A stretch of DNA of 64,000 nt from Xiphophorus maculatus (GCF_002775205.1 NC_036457.1:8944024-9008023), one strand, 5' to 3'. Numbered from the stretch's first letter, positions 1 through 14,518 are shown. The notes: generated by a model from the sequence alone, not told the origin. Numbers and translations: made by a program.

Positions 1-2512
1 CAATGACATCTTTGTCATGTTGAGGGATGAGCTCTTTCCAGTTTTCCTGATCTGAAGAGGCGAAGTCGATGTTGATGAGTCTGTAACGCGGGGCGTCCAA
101 GTTGGTCTTAAAAGTAAACAAAGTTCCCTCGTTGGTCACGTATTCGTACTCCGCGTCAAAGTTGTCAATCAACTTTATCCAGGGCAAAAGTCCTAAACAC
201 ACAAGGTTGTGCAAAATTAAATGAAATAAAACAAATAAAAAGTGTGTATTATAGCAAATAACGTTGCACAAAATGTTCCAATTTCAGATTTAGTTACCAT
301 TTAAAAATATAAGAATAGCTATTTGAAAAGACTGAGTTATAAGCAACTTTTTCAAGAAAAAAAAAAACATTCTCAGGTAATTTCAAATAGCACAGAATAA
401 AATACTATGAATGACAAATAGAAAAGGGAATACCTGTAATACCCTGAGGAGTTGTTTGCAAGTCGCAATACCAGAGTCTGTTGACAGGATCGCAGCCTTC
501 TCTGATTGATAGCAGCACATAGCGCCCATCGTCTGATACCTGAAATTACTCTCCTGTCACTAACCGCTGCCTTAAACATCAATTTGAACATGTAGTCTAT
601 TTCATTTATTTGTGAGCATCAAAGAACTATGAGGCCCACCTCAGCGCCACACATCCATTTGGGGTGGTCAGGAAACTCAGCACATAGCACGTCCTCAGAC
701 TGTGGAGTCCCCAGAATGTGATAGTAAAGCTTCTGATGAAGATTCGTGGAGGTCTCAGTACCTGCGAGGTGCAACACAGTAAGTTCAATAAAGCAACCAA
801 AATAAATACAAACTTGGCTATTAAAAACAACAATGGGGCAAAATTTCCTTACCATAGTCTCAGTTAAAGTCTAATTTCTGAACCATTAATAGCAGATATT
901 TATATTCACATCAAAAATAGAAATCTTATATTATCTTACCGTCACTTTTGCCCTCCTGATCTGGGTACGAATTGTAAAAAAGCCCTTTCCCATCATGAGT
1001 CCAGGACATGCAGCTGAACTTGACTCGCTCCAGGCGGTCCTCCAGAGGCTCGGCACCCTCAACCCGCAAGAAGTGGATCTCCACCCAGTCCGACCCGCTG
1101 GCGCTGGTGCCGTAGGCCAGGTACTCTCCGTCCTCAGAAAATGCGTAACCTCGATAGTATCAGAGAAGAACACAGAGAACTTAGACATCTGTTTTTATTT
1201 TAATCAGAAAAATGAACCATTGCTATTGAAGGACACAGGATTATTAACTTGTCTGAAAAAAGTAAGGTATAATTGATGGAATACCTCGAAGAGCAACTGT
1301 TCCGTCATCAGAAAACGTGTTTGGATCTAAGAACACTGCGGGGTCAGCATCTAAACTCTCCTGGACGTACATCACACTCTGGTTCTGGAGGCCTGTGTTG
1401 TAAAAGTGAAAATACCTAAGAAAAAAAACATGGACATAAGAGGTCAAATTGGGAACCGTCACCTCAGAGTGAATATCAAAACATTCTGCTGAAAGCCTCA
1501 CCTGCTTCCCCTCTTAAACGGACAACTATACTTTGGATAGTCGTACAGCTCTGTCATGCGCTCCTTGAAAAGATCCCGCACTTCACACTGTTCTAAAAAT
1601 GGCAACGTCAGCTGGTTCTGAGCATTGACGAAGGCCTGGTGAGAGAGAAAAGGAACAATAAACAGAATGATCAGACGGTTTTGATGGTTGACATCATGAA
1701 ATGGTAAAAATTAAGTTTTTAATCAATCTAGAGAGCTATTTTCACCCCTTTATGACTGAATTCATGAAGATTAACTGAAATAACGTACAATATTAAAGAA
1801 GGTTGTATAAGTGGGGAGAAGAAACCACCTTTATATTTTATGTTATAAAAGAGCCCAAAGGGTCTGCACTACGCTAACAACTCAAAAAAAGTTATCAAAT
1901 GATACGTTATTATCGGTCAATCTGCTGCTACTATTTTTGCTTCAGTTACATTTGCTGTGACAAATATAATAAAAAAAAATGCTAAAGCTATTTTACATTA
2001 ATTGGCATCTTTGAAATGTTGCCAACACTGTAAAGTGTGAAAGTATCTTCCGTTTTTTCCTCATAGGACTTCCTGTGTCTGTGACCGACTCGTGGCACGA
2101 GGACAAATGAGGATTTACCTGTGTCTTCTCACTGTCTGGATCCTCCAGCCAGCTGTACGGATCTGGCACTTTGCAACCATGGTAGTCATCCACCTAAATA
2201 ATAATAATAATAGCAAAAACTCAATTAATAGGCAATATAGATACCGGGCCGGCATATCATGGAAATAATTAAGCCAAAATATTATACTGCAATGTGTAAG
2301 TTGTTTACTTTAGGAATCACATATTTACATTATCAGCTCTGACAGCCTGGTTTCTATCACCTGGCTAAGCTAACTAGCATGCTAACAAAGCAAACGCTCA
2401 TTGAAATGAATGAACCCCCACAGTGATTTAGCAAGCTAGGCTAATCAGTTAGCGAGTCCCCTTTACTCACAACAGCCTCGTCGCGGTAAGCCTGGGGATA
2501 CTGAAAAGCCAT
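1..2512 (-). CDS. prep: Prolyl endopeptidase (prep), exons 1-8, cut by the left window edge
   Basis: Cytosolic serine peptidase of family S9 that cuts after proline in short peptides. Coding exons read on the minus strand are 2471-2512, 2119-2193, 1502-1635, 1285-1415, 940-1149, 640-761, 434-539 and 1-192 (incomplete). All junctions are GT-AG and the phases join without a break. The start at 2512 gives [14 protein letters not shown], which aligns with the mammalian N-terminus. Exon 2 holds [20 protein letters not shown], the family's N-terminal signature. Later exons contain [49 protein letters not shown] and LIDNF, all typical of PREP. About 337 of roughly 710 residues are present: the N-terminal part of the hydrolase domain and most of the seven-bladed beta-propeller. 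The catalytic Ser, Asp and His lie beyond the window. Nothing suggests a pseudogene. Confidence 0.96.
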
Positions 2513-3184
2513 CTTGGAGGTCAGTTTTCGAGAATGACGCAGCACACAAAGCTGGCGCAGTGACTGTAACAGAGGCTTTGAAATGACTTTGCGGAGCCTG
2601 TGAATCATCAACTTGAAGCGATGAAGCTTTTGTCAGAGGAGATGCTCCCCGTTTACACACAGTCAACGAGCTCCTTGGCCGGTTGCTGTGCAGTCATCTG
2701 AAATTTGAGGTCGCTCTCTAGCGACGGAAAGCAGTAACACAACTTCTGAAATAAATAGGTTGTCCCTCTTTTTAAAAATACACAGCTGAGGTAAAATTGA
2801 ATCTTATATTTTACTCGTTTTTTTCTTCAGATTTGTAGAGTTACGCATTACATTACTGTAATTTCACTTTTTCAGTGCGCAAAGATCAGATTTCAAGTCA
2901 TGTCATCTGCAGAAATACTCAGATGATATGAGGTGTGTCAAGAAGCATTGATTAGGGAAATGATAGGATACTTTTCATAGTTGTGCACTTTCATGTTCAT
3001 CATTGTTTGTTGTCAAAAGACAACAACATTGTTTGTTGTCAATAGACGACATCATGGAAATTACTTCTCCTCAACAGACAAGTTTAAGCATCTTGCTGCC
3101 TAATTAATGGCCAGCGATGGTAGGATGAAGCAGAACATGGTTAAATGGACTGGATTTTTAATAAACATTGTAGATCTATTCAAG

Positions 3185-3245
3185 AAAAGGTTCCACATAG
3201 CATAATGCTGCCACCAATGTGTTTCAGAAAGAGTGTGTGTTCAAG
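3185..3245 (-). mobile_element. Short Tc1-like transposon fragment
   Basis: The phrase CATAATGCTGCCACCAATGT followed by GTTTCAGAAAG resembles the part of teleost Tc1-like transposase genes that encodes the second catalytic region, read antisense. Only about 60 bases are convincing. The following 150 bases may belong to the same relic but are too degraded to call. The family assignment rests on remembered consensus, not on a search. Confidence 0.4.
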
Positions 3246-5291
3246 ATACATAGACATATAGGCAGAATGGCAGATAGACATTATGTCTTGGGTACTGAGC
3301 CATAATGCATCTTCACTGTTGGTCATGAGAAACTGATCATGACTAAAACAATGAGATCTTGGATACAAGCAGCTGAATTGAGCTTCCTCATCCTCACTAA
3401 GAATAATGTACAATAATTCCATACAGAATTAATATTGTATATTTTGGACCAAAGAATATCAAAATCTATGTCCAATGTTCAGTGTATATATTTTTTAAAA
3501 TTACACTGAACACCACAAGGGGGCACCCATTCCCTTTCCTCGAGTATATGCAGAAAAGCAGTAGACAACAATTTTTTTGTTAGAAATTTTACTTGAGCAC
3601 TTCTGCCGCTCCCTTATGTAATGGCACCCTTGGCAGAAAGCCACATTGCCTGTTTTAAAAGCCACAAAGAATGAAAAATTTTCATCTGTTTTTTTTCCAA
3701 TACTCCTCTCTCTCCTTCTAGACATCTGTTTGTGCAGCCGCCTGAGGACCAGTGACTCAGAGAAACTAAACAAACTAGATAGCTATATGTGCTTGGAACT
3801 GTAATGGAATTTTTAAAGCCACTCTGTGGAGGAAAGTACAAAGTTATTCACACTTCTTAAATAAAACCTCGAACAGAGTTATGACAAAGCAGGGTTTTCT
3901 CTGTAAGATCTCCAAGGAATGACTCTGTAGGAAGTTAAAAATGTTTCACAGTAAATGAAAACAGGGATATTGAACGGTCACCAAAGTCCATTAAGAATCT
4001 CAATCACTGCTCTTATCTGTCTGACAGTGCAGGAGAGAGGTCAGCCCCTCACTCCTCTTTCTTTCCCCTCATCATCCTCTCCCCTTTACTTCCTTCCTCC
4101 ACTTACTGCTTAATCAATCAGGGGTTATTTGGCCATCATTGTCTCTGGCAGCTACGCTTACACAATGAATGATAGCGCTTATAGAGATACCCATCATCTT
4201 CACATAACTTTGAGAAGATGATGGGATTCTCAAAACTGAATGTTCAATTAACTTAAATTGAACGTAATAACTTTAATGGTATGCTTTGTTAAATCGAAAG
4301 TCTTGTTCTTTGTTCTGATGCCACATTTTTATCATTTGTCTTTCAGGAGAAATGCAGATAGGATCTTTCATTGCACATACACAGCAGTGCTTCCGCTTAA
4401 AAAGGCAAACACATTGTTTGAATGCTCTGATCAGACAGTCAGATGTCTTCTAAGGAATTCCAGAGTGTTGTTACTTTCACATTCAGGCACCGAGCGTATC
4501 GGATCTTTCACGCCCTGTAGGCAGTTGCAATAGTGTGCAAAGTTCAGAGGAAGAGATTCTTAAGTGGCGACACATACTGTATGATTGCATGATAAATAGA
4601 GAGAAAAGAGAAAATGGAACAATAATTCAAAATGAATCATCTGTCTCTTCTTCTTAGAAGCAAAATATAGTTCAGGCTCAGTGAAGGAAGTGGCTTTAGG
4701 CAAGTATCTTATCCCCGTTTTCTCTTCCCACCTCAACTCCAGCAACACATTTCCAAATGCAAAGCGGGTCTCTTCCTGTTTGTTCATTAGCTGCAATATG
4801 TGTAAAGGGCCTATTGTGTTCTGGACACCTCTGCTTTCCTTCACAACTTGAGGGGGAGAACAACACTAATGGTTTGAATGAGTGTGTTTGAATTGTAACC
4901 TGGCCTTTCCACGCTTGTACAACGGTGAGTTCATGCACTTGTATATTTCACACAGAGCTGGACTGCGCTGGAGGTGTCCACGAGTGAATCACACCTCTTT
5001 TTCTTTTTGTTTTCCCCCCATTGTCCAGGGTCAGCGGTGATCTGTCCGTCCATAGTCGGAAGCACCTGCCTCCGTTGCAGCATACAAAGAGGGATGACCA
5101 CCTGTTGTGTTTTACTGCAGTGGGTTACTACAAGGTTATCCTATTCAAAAATCTCCATGGCCTCTCTCTGACTGACTCCTGTTTGAAGCTGCCATTGTTT
5201 GACACCTGATTAAACAGCGATGTAGAAGGGAAGCTACTGATCCATAGTCGAGATGATTGGACAAACTTTTAAATGATATCCCTCAATAAGC

Positions 5292-5313
5292 TAATTGAGC
5301 TATTGCTCAATTA
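5292..5313. repeat. Perfect short inverted repeat
   Basis: TAATTGAGC (5292-5300), spacer TATT, then GCTCAATTA (5305-5313): 9-base perfect arms with a 4-base loop. Confidence 0.8.
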
Positions 5314-5434
5314 ACCAATTAATCAACTAGCTCACACAAGCTCTTTTCACACCTTAAGAGCAATCATACTTGTAAGCAAAACTGGTGATGTTCCAGTTTC
5401 TTACTCTGATACGAAGCAAACTCCCAGAAGTCTT

Positions 5435-5990
5435 ATGTGTTTTTTTTTTTAGCATTTTTTCTGATATAATAGACCAACACAAAATACCATAGACCTGTGA
5501 AGTGGCACAAAAAGCATACATGTTATTTTTTGAATATTTTTTAAGTTAATGCCTTGTAGAATCACCTTTTTGGGCTTGTATGGATCTACATCTTTTATGA
5601 GGGCCAAAACTTATAGCTTATTGTAAATTGTTGAAACAATGACTTTCTTCTTGCCATTTACCTGTACCGCCAAATTTAAGAATTGCATGACTACCAATTT
5701 CCCAGTAGACAGATTCTCTCCAGTGAGTTATGGGTCTGTGCAGCTTCCTCTGAGTTACCATTGGCCTCTTGGCCACTTTGCTGATCAATGCTCTTATTGC
5801 TTTGCGTGTCAGATGAGGTAGGGAGTGTTCAGTTCTAGTTTTATTGCCCAACCCTGCTTTAAATTCCTCCAGTCTCTGTCCCTCACATGTCTGCTGTAGT
5901 CACTGGTCCTCATAACGCTGTCTGTCCACAAACCTCTGAGGTCTTGAGAGCAGCTGGTTTCACTGGATTTGATTTGATACTGCCAGAGTA
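5435..5990 (-). mobile_element. Degraded Tc1/mariner-type transposon with transposase relic
   Basis: A decayed copy of a teleost Tc1-like element lying with its transposase on the minus strand. At the left, 5450-5580 resembles the terminal and subterminal part (AGACCAACACAAAAT, then AGAATCACCTTTTTGGGC). The stretch 5635-5870 encodes the N-terminal DNA-binding region of the transposase. The inner part, including the catalytic DDE domain, is deleted: the left terminal sequence runs almost directly into the helix-turn-helix coding part. It is a dead, internally deleted copy. Confidence 0.75.
5618..5851 (-). pseudogene. Tc1-like transposase N-terminal fragment
   Basis: An open frame of 77 codons whose peptide contains LTRKAIRALISKVAKRPMVT and the segment THWRESVY further on, the paired-type helix-turn-helix region by which Tc1/mariner transposases bind their terminal repeats. 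The catalytic DDE domain is missing and the frame is flanked by decayed sequence, so this is a remnant, not a functional gene. Confidence 0.75.
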
Positions 5991-7501
5991 CAGAGGAAAC
6001 AAATTCATGCCACCCTTTCTAGATTCTTTTTTGTAAAAACTGTTGTAATATGTACATTGTTGTCCTTCCTGCTCACAAATAACCCACTGCTTCTTCAGGA
6101 CACTGTAAATATGGTAAAGTTCCTACAATAGTATTTAATTCCCATAATAAACGTTGTCACCTGAAAGTGCAGTTTATCACAGACTGTTCTAGAGCCACAG
6201 CCTCTTGACTGTAATGACAACGGTCTCAGGGATGTGAACATGACAAAACAAGCAGTAATAGGGATGCTTTCAGATGACAGGGGACTGCTTCCTTCCCTGC
6301 TGTGATTAGCCAGGGCCTGAATAACAGTGTGGCACTAGGTCAGTCCAACCTGCGCCCCCTCAGACTAAAGGATGTTATCAAAGATCCAGAATGATTACAG
6401 CTTCCATGTAGGGTGGATGGAATTATCTCACAGATGATAGGAAATACTAAATCTGTTTTGTCTGTGCCATCGGGTAAAATACCAAGAGTGAGACTCAGTG
6501 TTAAGCTTTTAAAATGCAACCATTGGGATGTTTGAACAGGTCAGGTGTTGTCACCTCTGGATAACACTGATGAAACAGCGAATGACACTCTGTCTGTACC
6601 TATTAAGACACACATTCCTGATTTTATTTGGCAGGAAAACATATTTTAGAAGACACAATAAGGTGAAGTCAGACGGCCCTGAAGACGACTGAAGTTTGCC
6701 CTGATCATGCTGAAAAGGGAAAGAGAGCACTCGGGTTACTCAAAGCCAGCTCGCTGAAAGAGCCGAGGACAAAAGGACAGGGTAAAGAAAAAGAAAATTC
6801 AGGTGTTGAGTGCCTTTGATTGCTCGTGCGTGCACTTTGTTCATATTTACACCGCCAAAGTAATCCAGATGAAAAAAAAAAACCCAAAACAAACCTCACT
6901 GTCAAGAGATAGATCCTTATCTCTCAGTCAAGGGCAGATTGTTTTCTTCCTTGACAAACTTGTCAGAGCACTCTTTCCTGATTACACTCACGCATAAAAT
7001 CTTGCCAAAGGTGCATTTCCATTTTGGAACACTCTCAACACACTAACTTCCTTGCCCTAATTGGTTTTTACTAACAACATGCAAAGTGGGAGAACAAAGA
7101 TGAGCTGTAACTGGGTTGGAAACGTGGTTTGTAATCGCTGAGGTGAAGCCAGCAGAGACCAAAGAAGCAAGGTATAAATGATAAGCTTCCCCTTGTCATT
7201 ACACACACACCCCTAACCATCAGTGAGTGGCCATCATCTCCTCTGTCTTTGAACCTGACCAGCTTTGTTTTTCTTGGTCTGTCAAAGAAAGAAGGGGAGG
7301 AGCAATTAGTGGGAGAAATTAATATATAGCTTGCGTGCAGACAGATATTACCCTTTTAAAATGCAAAACAAATACGTGTAGGCGCATTCCCTGTAATTTT
7401 GCAGTTGACACTGGGGCTCGGGTACTTTAGTAATGACTGGCGCAGTTAAGGCTGGAGACAGGTGCAGGACGGAGCCGTCTGACTGGTCTTATGAGGAAGA
7501 T

Positions 7502-7553
7502 TGTGTGTGAGTGTATGCGTGTGTGGGGGTGGGTGTGTGCGTGTGTGTGTGTG
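7502..7553. repeat. GT-rich microsatellite
   Basis: An imperfect (GT)n tract with GTGGGGGTGGG interruptions. Confidence 0.85.
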
Positions 7554-9544
7554 AGTATTTCTGCAACACAGATGCAGACCTAGATGAGCTGACAGACATG
7601 GTGGCACCTGGTGATGTCACAGATGTCGTTGAATGGTGGTAAATTCCTCCTTTTATGATGGACAGGACAGCACTCCCGCGCTTTTACTCAAGCAGGAAAT
7701 TACAGCTTCGCACCGGTTCCTTTATAGGCTTACAGCTGTTGAATGCAGAGAGAATTTAGTCATCGTGAAAGATGAGCTCATTGTGTCACTGGCATAGGCA
7801 CGACACGTGAGTTTCTAGAAATGTAGCAGTTACACAAAATGGTGGGTTACCAGTCAGCAGCAGTCAAAACTAGCCTCAAAACAACTCAAGTAGAGACTCA
7901 ATTGGTGCATGACTATGACTGTTGTTTTTATCGCACACAGGGAAAGACATACTACAAACAATCATCAAAATGTGTTAAAATCAGAGGATATGAAGTTTCT
8001 GGAGATCAATCCTCCAATCCTCATTTTGTTCTTTCATGTCTCACTGTAAGATTTTTAACTTGTAGTTTTGAAGGAAATTACATCCCTTCAAAACATCATA
8101 AGTTAGTTATCCTGCAATAAACCTTACACCTTAAAAATACAGCAGATCACATATAGCGCATAACTACATCAGGTAAAATATAGTACATGGCCAAAAGCAA
8201 AGCAGAAAAATGCAGCAGTACTGGGAACAAAGTTAAACAGGAGAGTTATTTTTTTCTTTTTTTAAGTGATTCAATGTTTTGCAAAAATTCCAAATAAACT
8301 AATCGTTGTTAGTTTTTGACATGGGATTATTTCTCACAATTTTGTAGCTTTAAAAATCAAATAAAAATTCTTCACCTCAAATTATTTTCAAAGCTAACGA
8401 GATCTTACTTGCAGTATGAAAAAAAAAAAATCAATCGCAAGCGCTACCTATCCTTTCTGGGTTTGTTAAATGAAACAGTGACTAAATAGTTATTTTGCCC
8501 ACTTGAATTCTGAGTCAAAACAACAAAATCATATGTGTCCACTGACTTTCAGATGAACTGCTCTCAGTGTGAGTGTTCTGCCACCATCATTGTCTGCAAC
8601 ACAAGTTCTAATAATACAAGATACAACAAATAAACCAGCTTGAAAAAGTACATTCAAGCTTATTGTGCCAGCTCTTGTGGCAGGGCTCAAACTCACTCAT
8701 TCTGCCTCGCTTTTCAGGATACAGCAGAGGAAGCATTGGCTGTGTGTAGATAGGGGAAACTGCATCAGGCCTGTCAGTGCGACACCACTGTGAAGGTTTA
8801 AGTCAATATGATGGTGATCCAGAAGTCCAGCAAGAATCTGAGGGCAGTGGATGAGACTTATGCTGTTTGGCTGCTCTTTGGAGAGACAGGGAGATATGAA
8901 TGGTAGAGTCAAACAACTAGATAAACCGAACCTAAACAAACTCAATCTGAAAATTCCTGTATTGAGTGAATATCTTAGATTTTTTTAGGATACTTATTTT
9001 TGTATTAAAGTACATGTACACTGCTTCCTGGATGCTGTGTCACTCTGATGGTCATCATAATCTGGTTTAGTAATCAAGAGGAAGCAAAAACAATGTGAGG
9101 AGCGTCTTTATAGTCAGGCGTGGGAGGGTTCACATATCCTATACTGCCACTAGCTAAAAAGAAAAGGTCTGTTGACTGAAAGTCTAATAGTCTAGTGCCA
9201 ATATCAAGGTGCGATCACAACTAAGGCTTTCATATTTATTGCTGTGATGTGCAGAGTTATGTTTTGATTCATATTTATACATTGAATGAAGCATATTGCA
9301 AAATAAAAAAGTTTATTTAATCATCTGTTGAAAAAAAGGGTTTAAATATTATAAAAGTAGCTTCTCCAGCCCACAAATGTATATCTAATTAACATTTTAA
9401 ATGCAGTATAATGAACAACTTATATATGCCTGCTTATAGCAAATAACGTTTAGAATTTAACAGAATTATTGACTTTTAATATACTGTAAATACCTGGTAA
9501 TTGTTATGCTGCTTTTGCAATCAGGATTGGAAAAAAACGTCACT

Positions 9545-9800
9545 TCTTATCCCACAGTCAACGACGGTTGCATATACTTTGGGGATCAGTATGTAAGATA
9601 TCCATGCTTTTTCTCAGCATGGACAGGGAAACTGGAAAAAGTTGATGGAAAGATGGATGAATGTTAGTGATATGCTGGTTTAAGTATATCCCAGAAGACT
9701 TAAAGTTGCAATTGCAACAAGAGGTGGCTCTACAAGATACTGACTCAAGGGGACTTAATGCCAAAGCCACAGTTTTCAGATATTTTGGAATTGCAAAAAA
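9545..9800 (+). mobile_element. Tc1-like transposon relic (3' part)
   Basis: Contains, in order on the plus strand, CAGCATGGACAGGGAAACTG, then GATGGAAAGATGGATG, and later GCAACAAGAGGTGGCTCTAC followed by ACTGACTCAAGGGGACTTAA. These match the middle, and then the 3' end of the coding region plus the start of the terminal repeat, of teleost Tc1-like elements. The part between is deleted. Family assignment is from memory of the consensus. Confidence 0.65.
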
Positions 9801-11487
9801 TGTTTTGTAAAAACATTTACCATAACTTCCTGTTGAGAAATTACAAGCTACTTGGCACTATGTTGGTCTGTCACAGAGAATTCTTACAAAACAAAGATGA
9901 AGTTGAAGTTGAAGTTGAGAATGTTATTGTGACAGAAGGTGTAAAAAGTTTGCAATGGCACTGTAACTTGCTGAGGAGCTTAACCCATTGTTGCTGTGAT
10001 GTCAGTGCTGGTCATCCCTTTTCATTGCAAGGTCAGCAAGAAGCTTCTTTTAATCGATGAGCTGAAAGTAATGTTCTTTCTGGTGATCTCTGTGGGTGGT
10101 TTCGTAAAGTTTCAAAAAAAACATCTGTGTTGAAGTACAGAAGCATTCCTTGTAGCCCTGAAACCTCGATAATAACTCCTGGTCTGTCAACAAGGGATCA
10201 TCCAGCAGTTGAGGAGAGACGGCCGTTGGCCTCAGTGGGTGGTGTCTGAGGCGCAGTGCTGACATTTATTCATATCCGCAACTGAAGTGGATACAACATC
10301 TAGAAAAAACAGATTAAGCTTCCTCAGATCATATGCATTTGACTTATTTTCCTTCTGTCATGTCAGTGGAGCTTATGTTATCTCAATGAAATTATTACAG
10401 TCCGGAAGACTTACGGCTGCAAGTTGGGTGTGGGGGATTCTCAGCCACAAGCTCCGGAGAATGTCAGGTGGTGGAACGTAACCAAAACATGAAGCATGAC
10501 AAGTTGTTAACATCACAACACGGAAGTCAACTGATTTTAGTCAGTTGATTAAAATGTGTCAACAACAGAATTATGACACACGTTTAAAATATGTTTCTCA
10601 CCCGTACTTCGAGTCGGGTGGCTGGATTGAACGTATCACCCTTAACGGGTTATAAAACAGGCAAAGACAAATATCTCTGTCCCCATCTTGCAGAGTAGGA
10701 GGTGAAAAGAAAGGAGTGGTTACTTTTAGTCCTGCTGTGAGAAATGACCCGAGGCAGATACAGGTCGAAGCATAAAAATCACAGAGATGAAGCTGCCTCT
10801 GCCGTTTACAGAGGCCTCAAAAGAAACTCTTAATTTCTGCTGAACAAGCTTTCTTCTTTCAAGTGCCATTTACTTCTGATAAGCTGTCCTTCTGAGTATT
10901 GTTCCTGTAAGAAACACATTTTGTTTTAATAAGTGCATGTAAAAAAAAGTACGAAAAGCATTTAAATAAATTTTATCTACTATTATAATGTCAAACAAAC
11001 TTTTCTTTAAGAAAACCAACAAATTTTAATATGAGTATATTTGCCAGACCTACACCTACAGAATCTATTGGATATTTTTGGGCCATAAGTTATAGCTGAC
11101 ACTTGTTAATGCAACAATTTTGTCAAAAAATAAATAAATAAAAAAAATAAATCAATCAAAGATTGTTGAAGGCTGATGATGGAAAGTGCTGAAGGCTTCT
11201 AACTTCACCAGAGCAGCAATAATCTCTGACATGAAAGAGCATATTGTGACAGTCAGAGCGATGTTCAGTTAGAGCACAAATCAAACTTTCTAAAACAAGG
11301 GGAACTGTGACAAGCAATTCTAGATGAGGACCCAAAGTTCTCTTACAAACAACTGGGGCGTGTCGTGGGAGAGGAATTTTATTTATTTATTTTTTTTGCA
11401 AAGCTTGAAGTCTAGGAATGTGTGCAAAGAGTGTCTTCTTCAGCTTACAAAGTCTTACTAAAACCAAATTATTCTGTCTCTGCTCTG

Positions 11488-11606
11488 TGATGGAATGGCA
11501 TCCTGTCCAGGATGTACTCTGCCTCTTGTTCAATGACACCTGGAGGTAGACAACTGGCTCTATGCGACCCTGTAGGGACAGGCTGGTATAGACAATGGAT
11601 GTGTGG
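11488..11606. repeat. Degraded teleost interspersed repeat
   Basis: Contains TGGCATCCTGTCCAGGATGT, then ACTCTGCCTCTTG, CAATGACACCTGG, GCGACCCTGTAGGGACAGGC and ACAATGGATG. This resembles a very common teleost repeat whose copies read as a 'cleared by the definition of rate' type of tail ending in AATGGATGG repeats. The class (non-LTR 3' tail or SINE) was not resolved. Confidence 0.5.
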
Positions 11607-13951
11607 ATTTTTATCCCCCCCCCCTCACAAGCAGAATTAGTAGTTAGGGAGGGCACTGAATATCTGGACAAGAAGGTAGTGAATCCTAAATCTCCATCAA
11701 AATTCATTTTAAAAAAACACAGTGGACATGCAACTTTAAAAAAAATATGAATTCATGGAAATGTTTTGAGTAGAATCACTTGCACACTTAGTAGAGGAAG
11801 TACAAAAAGTGAGTGAACGCGCAATGGTTATGGAGGACTGTACCCTGAGGAATGCGGAAATCTTGGATTTTAACACGTCTAACATCAAATGTAAGAATTC
11901 GTCACCACGTAACTAGCATTTCTGCTGATCGGGAATGAATTCAGCATTTCCTTATTACGACCTTTGTGACTTCTTTTCATTCTTCCTTTGGTCTACTCAA
12001 CGTCCTGCCATTCTAAGAATGCAATTTTAGATATCGCACAATCAAAGCCTCCTTCCAACTAAATGGGCAGGAATACATATTCACCATCGAAAGCATCTAC
12101 ACATACATGACCAAAGAATCTCTGTGTAACTTCAACTAAAAATGTTGAACTCACACATGTTGTCATATGTGAGTTACCAGCACAGGCCCTCGGAGTAATA
12201 GATTGAGTGGGGATAAGGTTCAGATAAAGAGGTATTAGAGAGGAACAGGAGGTGGGGGTGGAGGAGAAAAGTACTGAATAGAAGGTGTTGAATGAAATGA
12301 CTGAAGGCAAAGAGACAGAACCAAACAGTGAGAGAGAAGTGGATTTTAAATTACATGGTGGCTCATGTCAGCAGCCGTAATTAGTAGCTTAGTCAGGTGT
12401 GGTGAATGGGACAGGAAGCCTGAAAGGAAGGACAAAACGACATGAAAACAAAGGAGTGTGTGTGCAAGAAACAGAATCCTGTGATATGAATGTTTCTACA
12501 GGGGAGAAAGTAACAGAATAATGCATAAGGTGAAGGCACTCGCGAAAGGAAATAAGGAAACAGATTGCTTGCTTGTTACGGTATGTCGTGTGTCAAACGC
12601 GTGGATGACAGGTTGGAGAATTTCAGATAATTCCCGAAATGGCTGGCAGCCAACCAAATGAGGGCGGAAAGAGACTTCAGTTGAAAGTCAGGTTACAGAT
12701 CAACACAAAGTACAGATCTAAACACACACAGTTCCTGGACCTTACCTTTGCTTCAACACACTGATGACTGGTTTCTATAACCAGAACATGCAAGTGAATC
12801 TGTTGTAAAAGGCACGTTCCTTCCAACAATCTAGTAGTGACACTTATTTATTGTCCTCTCACTGTGGATTCAGGTTACAAAATCTTCTTGATTGCTGTTT
12901 TATTATATGTTTAATGTGCTTGTTTATTAAGTGTTTAAAGCAAAAAACTAAACAAAACAAAAAAAGTGCATTAAAGTAAACTTTGTTAACTTTTGTTTTC
13001 AGTTTTAAGAATTTTTCTGGATTCAGAAACTTGTAAACTCTTCCACAGTAATAATTAGACTGGGATTTCAGTTATTTTAGTAGGATTCAATTAAACATGA
13101 GAATAAAACATTGCAATTAAAATTACAAATCGCAAACTACTTTGAAGTCTCTCGAAATAATAAACTGGTATTCTATATCTATTCCTGGGAAATGTCTCCT
13201 GTGGTTACTAGCAGGAATGTTTAGCTTATTTCTTTGAAATCATGCCAAGTTTTTTCTAAGTTGCATCCTCATATTTTGCTGCACACTGCTGGTAAGCTGT
13301 TTGAAAGATGTTAGCACATGTTTTTGTATACTTGTAGAACAAGCAAGTTTAGTTGTTTGGAAATTCACTATTACCTAAATTATTGTCTCATTTGCTTTCC
13401 AAAGGAACTGGGCTTCTTTTCTTGCTTCTTAAAAACATTTTACCTCAAAAGAATCCTTCAATTTTGTAGGAGCCAAGCTAAAAAGGTATAACTGAAGAAG
13501 CTGTTTAGGTCAGTGTCAAAACATCTTCAAGAAAATAAGAGAAGAAAAACTAAAATTATCAGCACCGTACCATTTAGCAGGCTGTCGGCCCACTCTTTTC
13601 AACCACTGCGTTTATAGGTTTGACACATGGCAGGCAGTATCATTTTCCCTCCTCCAGCCCAGCAACCAGTGAAATTTGTGTATGAGAATTATTGAGCTCG
13701 TACATGTAGATGTGCTAGCAATGGGACACAAGAAAGTTGAAACAATGTTGGACTTTTGTTGCTGTCATGTCGCTGGGTTCATCCTGATGGTTAAAATTTT
13801 TTCGCTCCCTGTAACACTACAGTATCTGACACTTTGTCTTGCACTTAATGATGTAAGGCTTGGATTCAACTGCCCAGCCATAAAAAAAACCCATCCATTC
13901 TAGTCTGTAGCTACCTGGGGGTTACAGAAACTTGGCCACCTGTGTGATTTC

Positions 13952-13977
<26 letters not shown>
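13952..13977. repeat. Poly-T run of 26 bases
   Basis: An uninterrupted T homopolymer in the prep-prdm1 intergenic region. Confidence 0.95.
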
Positions 13978-13983
<6 letters not shown>

Positions 13984-14518
13984 CACAATCACTTCCAATT
14001 TGTTTTAATATCACTAACAGCATAATGTGGAGTACATCATGGTTAGAAAAGTTAATGGCTTAACTTATTGCACAGACGGCATGATATTACTGTATCATGC
14101 TGAAATTTTTTGAACTCTTGCAGGTTCTGGAGTTTTTTTTTTAACTTTAGTTGCTTTTTTCAGATATCCAGTCGAGTACTTGTACTTGACCATAACAGCA
14201 TACTTCTACATTGTGACCTTAAGAAAACAAGAAACAAGTTTGGTGACAGGCTGCTGGAGACAAAAAGTCTACATTTATATATAGATTTTTTCTTTCTTTT
14301 TCTTTTACAGTTGTCTGTTCTGTAAGAGACAACATTGGTGTGTCGTTTGCGATTAGGTGACCTTTTTTTATATATCAGAATGACTAATTGGTAAGACATA
14401 AGTAAGTATCTTAACAAACCTACATTCTACTGAAAATACAAAAATAAAAATAGGCAGCTGAAACCTAAAGCACTTTAAAAGGTGCTCTAGATTTACATGT
14501 AAAGAGTTTTTAAAAAGA